A stretch of 5,991 nucleotides of DNA, from the NCBI GenBank assembly GCA_041862635.1, contig JBGVTO010000411.1:1-5991 (forward strand), read 5' to 3'. Made by a program: the position numbers and the translations under genes. Position 1 is the first letter of the stretch. Each line of letters starts with the position of its first letter. The notes below the pieces were generated by a model, which saw nothing but the letters and a program-made list of their open reading frames with translations, was not told the origin of the DNA and ran no database searches. Positions 1 to 4,889 of this stretch are shown one piece after another. Source of the DNA: NIOZ-UU13 sp041862635 (lineage in GTDB: Bacteria; Planctomycetota; Phycisphaerae; Sedimentisphaerales; Anaerobacaceae).

Positions 1-1
1 A

Positions 2-202
2 GCGTTTCGAACCTACGACCACCCCGTATTAGCCCTTCATGACCTAAGTGTGGTCCAAAAACACAATTTGGCTGGCGGGATGTCGACCGGCTTAACGAGA
101 AAAACCTACAGATATCCGAAAATTAAAATTCTAGTTGAAAAATACCGATACAGCAAGGATTTATGGAAGAAAAATATTGACAAAAGTACAAAAAACCTGT
201 AA
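2..202 (+). CDS. Possible C-terminal end of an unrecognised upstream gene (partial at 5' end)
   Basis: The frame beginning at position 2 is open for 66 codons and ends at TAA 200-202. The translated piece looks protein-like: a mixed first half containing HNLAGGMSTGL, then a strongly basic tail with YRYPKIKILVEKYRYSKD and KKNIDKSTKNL. I do not recognise a family. An ATG at 89 would leave only 37 residues, so if this is real the start lies left of the window. A 66-codon open frame can arise by chance in moderately AT-rich DNA, so support is weak. Its stop codon is also the first three bases of the proposed -10 box of the next transcription unit, which would fit a compact gene boundary. No terminator hairpin follows it. 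Confidence 0.35.
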   Translation, partial: AFRTYDHPVLALHDLSVVQKHNLAGGMSTGLTRKTYRYPKIKILVEKYRYSKDLWKKNIDKSTKNL

Positions 203-205
203 CAT
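177..205 (+). promoter_or_regulatory. Sigma70-type promoter for the gene 1-4 cluster
   Basis: A perfect -35 box TTGACA (177-182) is followed, after a 17-bp AT-rich spacer, by TAACAT (200-205), which matches four of six bases of TATAAT. Transcription would start near 211-213 and give a leader of about 86 nt before the ATG at 298. This is the best promoter-like pair seen ahead of a gene in the window. That it drives all four genes is inferred from their spacing and common strand. Confidence 0.55.
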
Positions 206-261
206 TCTACTGCAATCCACGTCTATACATACATGGCGAGTACAAAACAGGCTCTCAGTCT

Positions 262-277
262 GATTAAATAATTAATC
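262..277 (+). promoter_or_regulatory. AT-rich dyad in the 5' leader of gene 1
   Basis: GATTAA (262-267) and TTAATC (272-277) form a perfect 6-bp inverted repeat around ATAA. It lies downstream of the proposed start of transcription and six bases before the Shine-Dalgarno at 284-288. It could be an operator half-site pair or a weak leader hairpin. With only A-T pairs apart from the outer G-C, chance is a serious alternative. Apart from this, the promoter and the possible upstream gene end, I see nothing in positions 1-297. Confidence 0.2.
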
Positions 278-297
278 TTATTTGGAGGTTTCGCAAA

Positions 298-1485
298 ATG
301 GGAGATAAAACCTATATTTGGCTCACCGTGGGGATTAGCCTTCTCGTCTTCACATCAACGGCCAGAACACAGGATGAGCAGTGGCTGCAATATCACTCAG
401 AGCGAGAGGCACTACAAATAATTGGGGATATGACAAGGTCAAATCTAAAATTGACCTCTGAGAGGCCACAGGGTATCCAACTGCCTGATTTCAAGTGCAA
501 AAAACCGTTTTTTACCAGTTGGCCAACCCCGATGGTCGATAGCGGCATAATATGGATAGCTATGGACCGCACGGGCGAAAAAGGGCGATGGGACCAATTG
601 TATATCGACTCGAACGTAAACGGCCATCTTAACGACGAAACCCCCGTAACGGCATACCGCACGGAACAGTATTATACGTATTTTGGGCCTGTTAAAATAG
701 TGTTTGAAGGCGAAGATGGCCCCCTAACTTATCATCTGAATTTTATGTTTTATGAAAATGGGGAAACTCGAAGACTATATGTATCTCCGGGCGGCTGGTA
801 TGAGGGAGACATCACGGTAGCAGGAGCAAAAAAGCATTGTATGCTTATCGACTACAATGGAAATGGTACGTTTAATGACAAATCCCTTAACTACAGCGAG
901 TGTGACCGCATCCGAATCGGCAAAAAAGGTACACGGGATACCGGCTATGTGGGAAATTATATCGAGATTGACGATACGCTGTATCGAACCGAGATTGCCC
1001 GCGATGGTGCATACATAAAGCTTGTCAAAGCCGAAGATGTAAAACTCGGTACTGTTCGACTGCCTGAGACGATTACCGAGTTTTCCGCAGGCGGTGAGAA
1101 CGGGCTGTTTACATTCAAACCAGAAAACGCTGCCGCTTCCCTGCCGGTGGGCAAATATCGCATTAATTCCTGGAAAATCGAACGCAAAGACGAAAAGGGC
1201 AAAAAGTGGGAGCTACAAGGCAGATCCTACTCAGAAAAAGGTGATTTTGAAATATCTGAAGGAACTGAGATTTCCCTGGAGATAGGCGAACCCGTAACAG
1301 GGAATCTGCTGGTAAGCCTAAACGCTGAAACTGAGAACTATGAGTTTGAAAAAAGTGTACGGGGCCGGCTCGGGGAGTACGTAAATCTGACTTCCAGCGG
1401 GCAAAGCGTGAGTAACCTGTGGAAGATGCACGCAAAGAATAAGGAGGGAACATTTGAAAAGACTTATCCGATGCCGGACCAGTGA
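298..1485 (+). CDS. Exported protein of unknown function with two DxNxNGxxND loops
   Basis: The start is well set: GGAGG at 284-288 lies nine bases before the ATG. Residues 1 to about 22-25 form a signal peptide (K4, hydrophobic stretch 7-18, then TSTART), so the 395-aa product is probably exported. The body looks beta-rich. Two similar acidic loops, DSNVNGHLND (104-113) and DYNGNGTFND (185-194), each follow a hydrophobic strand (QLYI, CMLI) and resemble calcium-binding loops of the dockerin/EF-hand type. Between them are FGPVKIVFEGEDGPLTYHL (129-147) and a GGWYEGDITVAG strand pair. The part from about 259 onward (ITEFSAGGENGLFTF, then LPVGKYRINSWKIERKDEKG) looks like a separate C-terminal beta-sandwich. 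I have the impression that such proteins occur in Planctomycetota but cannot name a family. It is the first gene of the proposed operon, with gene 2 following 108 nt later in the same frame. Existence and start are secure; calcium binding is inferred. Confidence 0.9.
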   Translation: MGDKTYIWLTVGISLLVFTSTARTQDEQWLQYHSEREALQIIGDMTRSNLKLTSERPQGIQLPDFKCKKPFFTSWPTPMVDSGIIWIAMDRTGEKGRWDQLYIDSNVNGHLNDETPVTAYRTEQYYTYFGPVKIVFEGEDGPLTYHLNFMFYENGETRRLYVSPGGWYEGDITVAGAKKHCMLIDYNGNGTFNDKSLNYSECDRIRIGKKGTRDTGYVGNYIEIDDTLYRTEIARDGAYIKLVKAEDVKLGTVRLPETITEFSAGGENGLFTFKPENAAASLPVGKYRINSWKIERKDEKGKKWELQGRSYSEKGDFEISEGTEISLEIGEPVTGNLLVSLNAETENYEFEKSVRGRLGEYVNLTSSGQSVSNLWKMHAKNKEGTFEKTYPMPDQ

Positions 1486-1498
1486 GGCCCCGATTGCC

Positions 1499-1517
1499 AG
1501 CTCTCGCGTCGAGAGCT
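1499..1517 (+). other. Perfect 8-bp hairpin after the gene 1 stop codon
   Basis: AGCTCTCG (1499-1506) and CGAGAGCT (1510-1517) are perfect complements around a CGT loop, 13 nt after the TGA. No T-run follows (the next bases are AAGGAAAGC), so it is not a standard intrinsic terminator. It may stabilise the 3' end of gene 1 mRNA or lower read-through into gene 2. The stem is self-complementary, so it is equally a DNA palindrome that a protein could bind. Confidence 0.5.
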
Positions 1518-1593
1518 AAGGAAAGCTGAAATCAGTACGTTAATCTGTTCGCTTGAGATTCCCGGCCCGTTCAAGTTCGAAAGCACACCGTAT

Positions 1594-2349
1594 ATGTTAA
1601 CACTCGCGCCAATTCAGATAGCTAACGCAGTCCGCAAGCTTATCGCCTGGTGGAAGTTTGATGAGGCTGAAGGCAGCGAAGCCCGTGATTCTTCCGGCAA
1701 TAACCTTGTTGGCACACTCGTTGGTAATCCACAGTGGCTGCCGTCAGGCGGAAAGTTCGGCGGCGCACTGAAGCTCGACGGAGTGGATGACTATGTAGAG
1801 ACTAATTACGCAACCGACTTGCCCGCCTGGACTATAGCCGTTTGGGTAAACAGTCCCGCCGTGCCTTCATCAGAGGTACCATGCGGGCCGGTTCACCGGG
1901 ATAAGAATTATCATATTAACTGGAACCATTCATTCAATGATTTCCGCGGGGCGGCAGGAGTACAGGTTGCAAGCACGTGGTATGCTGCAAGCTTCGGGGA
2001 TTTACAGGCCAATACATGGTATCATCTTGCTGCGACTTATGATGGAGAGGATTTCAAGGCGTACAAAGATGGCACTTTAATCACAAATAATTCTACCCCC
2101 TCGGGTGACCCGGACAGTGAAAGTACGACTTTGAAACTTGGAAGGCATTCGTTGTATGGCGATCATTTCGGCGGAACCATTGACGATGTCCGCATCTACA
2201 ACTACGCCCTCTCGCAGGCCGATATTGCAAAGATTTTTGCCGGCAAAGAGCTCCGCAAGGACAGAAACTGGATACCGGTTGTGGTAATTGTGGTTATAGC
2301 TGCCGTGGTGGTCGGATTGGCAACCCGAAGGAAAAAAGCAGCAACTTAA
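1594..2349 (+). CDS. LamG/concanavalin A-like domain protein with C-terminal membrane anchor
   Basis: Residues about 16-215 carry the hallmarks of a LamG-type jelly roll (Laminin_G_3 / concanavalin A-like lectin-glucanase superfamily): AWWKFDE (18-24), DSSGN (32-36), GGALKLDGVDDYVE, WTIAVWV, NTWYHLAATYDG, YKDGTLI, LKLGRH and GTIDDVRIYNYALSQADI. Such domains usually bind carbohydrate or protein at the cell surface, and no catalytic residues are evident. The C-terminus has a hydrophobic segment (about 226-244, after NWIP) followed by RRKK (245-248), as expected of a membrane anchor with a cytoplasmic basic end. The N-terminus is odd: LTLAPIQIANA looks like the end of a signal peptide cleaved after ANA, but the basic n-region and most of the hydrophobic core are missing. 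No Shine-Dalgarno precedes the ATG and no other ATG, GTG or TTG lies in frame back to the gene 1 stop. The gene may be 5'-truncated or poorly translated. The domain call is firm, the start is not. Confidence 0.85.
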   Translation: MLTLAPIQIANAVRKLIAWWKFDEAEGSEARDSSGNNLVGTLVGNPQWLPSGGKFGGALKLDGVDDYVETNYATDLPAWTIAVWVNSPAVPSSEVPCGPVHRDKNYHINWNHSFNDFRGAAGVQVASTWYAASFGDLQANTWYHLAATYDGEDFKAYKDGTLITNNSTPSGDPDSESTTLKLGRHSLYGDHFGGTIDDVRIYNYALSQADIAKIFAGKELRKDRNWIPVVVIVVIAAVVVGLATRRKKAAT

Positions 2350-2399
2350 ACAAGGGAATTTAAATTAAGAAACGGTAAATATCGTGAAGGAGAATTATT

Positions 2400-4889
2400 A
2401 TGCGCAGAAATCGGATGATGGTTTTATGCCTGGGTCTGGCGATTATTTTTGTCGCCGGCTTAGCCCCGGCCCGGAGCGAACAGGCCAAACAAATAACCTG
2501 CACGGGTGAAGTAGTTGATGAGCAGGACCAGCCAATCGCCGGCGCAAAAGTCACGTTGCACGAGATGGTTTATAATGAGGAAACCCGCTCATACGACACG
2601 AAGGTAATCGGAGAAGCTACAACCGGGACTGATGGTGCATTTTCTTTCAGCACAAATACCGTAAGCGATGTCTACCGATACGGATACATAGTTGCCGAAA
2701 AAGAAGGACTGGCTCTGGACTTTGCTGGCTGGAATTTACGAGAGGGTGATAAGCAGCTCCACATAAAAATGGGCCAGCCGAAAGAGCTGGCGGGAATCGT
2801 AGTTGATGAAGGCAACAAACCTGTTTCTGATGCCCAGGTTAGCATTTCTATACTGATGATCGGCAGCATGCAGGATGAACACGGCGTCGGTGGACCGGTG
2901 GCCACAGAACTGTTTAAATCAATTACCGACGCAGAAGGTAATTTCAAATTTACCAAAATACCTGCCGAGGCCACTGCAGAATTTATTGTTAAGAAAGAAG
3001 GCAGAGCTACCGTTAGTACATTTAAAAGTACCGGAATGGCCGACCAGAAACTAAATTACGCCGCCGGACAGACAGATATCAAACTGGTTTTGCCGGCCGA
3101 GGCAAAAATCGAAGGCATCGTTATTCAAAAAAGCACCGGCAAGCCGGTCGGTGGCGTGAAATTAATAGCAAGAAGTGAGCAAGGCATTGGGTATTTCAGA
3201 AACAAACCCCTTGTTTCAAATGAGGATGGAACATTTACTTTAAATGCCCTTGCTTCAGATAGATTCACACTGGGACTTGCCACGCCAACAGAGGAACTGG
3301 CAGATTGGATAGCCGAATCCGTTGAAGTGATAACCGAAGCTGGCAAAACCAAAAGCGGTGTGAAGATAGAGCTGTTAAAAGGTGGAATATTGGAGGTTGT
3401 GGTTACAGATGCCTTAACTAAACAACCTGTCGAAAAGGCCAGTGTAAGCGTTCAACAACCAGCAAGCAGTCAATATCACAGCGGCCGTACCGACAAAGAT
3501 GGAATCGCACGAATTCGGCTTGTGCCGGGAGAATATCAGATAAGTTATGTTTACAAAGAGGGCTATTCGCGTCAGAGAGTTCAGGATGCCGTCACGATTG
3601 AAGAAGGCAAGACCGAACACATTGAGTATGAGCTTGCCGGTCAACCAAAGACTACGGGTATAGTTTGGGATGAAAAAGGCGAACCTGTAAAAGGCGTAAA
3701 ACTGAAAGTTTGTCCAATGGGAGGCAGGGAAGATTCTACTACGGACGCTGAAGGGAAATTCGAAGTTAGCTGGGACCCAGGAGAATGGGGAGAGAGAGAA
3801 ACTGTTTTCTGTCTTGTAGCGCGACACGAACAGCGTAATTTAGCTGTTGCTGAGGAAATTAGTAGAGACATTAAAAGACTCGATATAAAGCTAAAACCCG
3901 GTGTGATTTTCGATGGTAAAGTGATAGGCCCTGATGGTAAAGGCATAGCCAATGCTCGGATTAACGTTATGCTGCGAGTGTCAAACTGGGGTTCACCAAT
4001 AGAACGCGAAAGGATAAAGACAGATGCACAGGGAAAATTCGAAATCAGGGCCATACCTGACGATAATAAATATAATCTTTATACAAGTGCTGAAGGATAT
4101 GGCGAAAATCGTTCCGAGCAAATCATTACGGATGACGCCGTGGATAGTCGTCTCGATGTAGGAACGATAACTTTAGCTGTAGCGAATCTTTCTGTTTCAG
4201 GCGTAGTGGTGGACGATGAAGATAAGCCAGTCGCCGGCGTAAGAGTTTACTGCTATGGCGATAACCAGCCGTCTCGCAGTACCCAAACCGATACGGAAGG
4301 CAAATTCACGCTTGAGAATGTATGTGCCGGAAAGATGCGAATCAGCGCAAATAAAAGCGGCACACCACGATTATATGGCTACATCGAAACCGAGGGCGGA
4401 GCCACCGACGTCCAGATCGTGATAAGCCAAAGGTCGTCGTCAACCCGCTATCAGCCGAAGCGGCCGCCTTCGCTTGCGGGAAGACCCCTGCCTGAACTAA
4501 AAGACGTAAAAATCAACCTCTCACAGTCCGATACCGAAGGCAAGATGATTCTTGTCTGCTTCTGGGATATGGAACAAAGGCCGTCGCGTTACTGTATCAT
4601 GCAGCTTGCCAAACAGGCAGAACAGTTAAAACAAAAAGGCATAACCGTTGTCGCTGTCCAGGCCTCAAAAGTTGATGAAAATACACTCAACGATTGGGTG
4701 AAAAAATATAAAATTCCTTTCCCGGTTGGAATAGTTCAAGGTGATGATGAAAAAACCCGTTTCGCCTGGGGTGTCCGTTCATTGCCCTGGCTGATTCTCA
4801 CTGATCGCAAGCACGTTGTCCGGGCAGAAGGTTTTGGAATCAACGATTTGAATGAGAAAATCGGAGGTATTGAAAATGTGGAACCTTAA
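2400..4889 (+). CDS. Exported multi-domain protein: seven carboxypeptidase-regulatory-like repeats plus thioredoxin-like C-terminus
   Basis: AAGGAG at 2387-2392 lies seven bases before the ATG. A signal peptide is clear (MRRNR, hydrophobic core about 7-22, cleavage near ARS at 24-26). Seven beta-sandwich repeats of the carboxypeptidase regulatory-like (CarboxypepD_reg) type follow, at about 32-125, 129-232, 236-327, 329-413, 416-499, 502-594 and 597-676. Most open with a G-x-V-x-D-x-x-x-x-P-V-x-G-A/V pattern and each has a TDxxGxF-like turn (77, 176, 274, 364, 448, 541, 630). A Pro/Arg linker (QPKRPPSLAGRPLPEL) leads into a thioredoxin/AhpC-TSA-like domain at about 691-829. There the strand MILVCFW is followed by QRPS (726-729) where thioredoxins have CGPC, while the cis-Pro loop SLPW (P796) is kept. 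Two other cysteines (C720, C732) flank the site. The repeats probably form a long extracytoplasmic rod or adhesive array carrying a redox-fold domain with unknown or lost activity. It follows gene 2 after 50 nt and overlaps gene 4 by 14 bp. Confidence 0.92.
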   Translation: MRRNRMMVLCLGLAIIFVAGLAPARSEQAKQITCTGEVVDEQDQPIAGAKVTLHEMVYNEETRSYDTKVIGEATTGTDGAFSFSTNTVSDVYRYGYIVAEKEGLALDFAGWNLREGDKQLHIKMGQPKELAGIVVDEGNKPVSDAQVSISILMIGSMQDEHGVGGPVATELFKSITDAEGNFKFTKIPAEATAEFIVKKEGRATVSTFKSTGMADQKLNYAAGQTDIKLVLPAEAKIEGIVIQKSTGKPVGGVKLIARSEQGIGYFRNKPLVSNEDGTFTLNALASDRFTLGLATPTEELADWIAESVEVITEAGKTKSGVKIELLKGGILEVVVTDALTKQPVEKASVSVQQPASSQYHSGRTDKDGIARIRLVPGEYQISYVYKEGYSRQRVQDAVTIEEGKTEHIEYELAGQPKTTGIVWDEKGEPVKGVKLKVCPMGGREDSTTDAEGKFEVSWDPGEWGERETVFCLVARHEQRNLAVAEEISRDIKRLDIKLKPGVIFDGKVIGPDGKGIANARINVMLRVSNWGSPIERERIKTDAQGKFEIRAIPDDNKYNLYTSAEGYGENRSEQIITDDAVDSRLDVGTITLAVANLSVSGVVVDDEDKPVAGVRVYCYGDNQPSRSTQTDTEGKFTLENVCAGKMRISANKSGTPRLYGYIETEGGATDVQIVISQRSSSTRYQPKRPPSLAGRPLPELKDVKINLSQSDTEGKMILVCFWDMEQRPSRYCIMQLAKQAEQLKQKGITVVAVQASKVDENTLNDWVKKYKIPFPVGIVQGDDEKTRFAWGVRSLPWLILTDRKHVVRAEGFGINDLNEKIGGIENVEP
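4863..4878 (+). promoter_or_regulatory. Shine-Dalgarno and start of gene 4 inside the end of gene 3
   Basis: GGAGG (4863-4867) lies inside the last codons of gene 3, eight bases before the ATG at 4876. This spacing and the signal peptide that follows fix the start of gene 4, although it overlaps the gene 3 stop (4887-4889) in another frame. The arrangement suggests that ribosomes finishing gene 3 assist initiation on gene 4. Confidence 0.75.

Noticed and set aside
393..662. Minus-strand open frames inside gene 1 (393-662, 445-627, 957-1202, 1163-1453)
   Set aside because: They lie opposite a well-supported gene with signal peptide and Shine-Dalgarno, show no recognisable domains and look like antisense shadows.
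1570..1596. Possible second promoter ahead of gene 2 (TTCAAG with TATATG)
   Set aside because: Both boxes are poor, the spacing is about 15 bp, and the -10 candidate would overlap the start codon itself.
2268..2346. PEP-CTERM sorting signal on gene 2
   Set aside because: The tail has the hydrophobic stretch and basic end but no PEP motif; NWIP is not a substitute that I can support.
2357..2366. AATTTAAATT palindrome between genes 2 and 3
   Set aside because: It is a short A-T-only palindrome with no loop or T-run, expected by chance in AT-rich intergenic DNA; no terminator or separate promoter is supported here.
2672..4054. Minus-strand open frames inside gene 3 (2672-2974, 3125-3352, 3414-3827, 3641-4054)
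   Set aside because: They are opposite the repeat region, which is clearly coding on the + strand; their translations are rich in Ser, Pro and Phe with no domain pattern.
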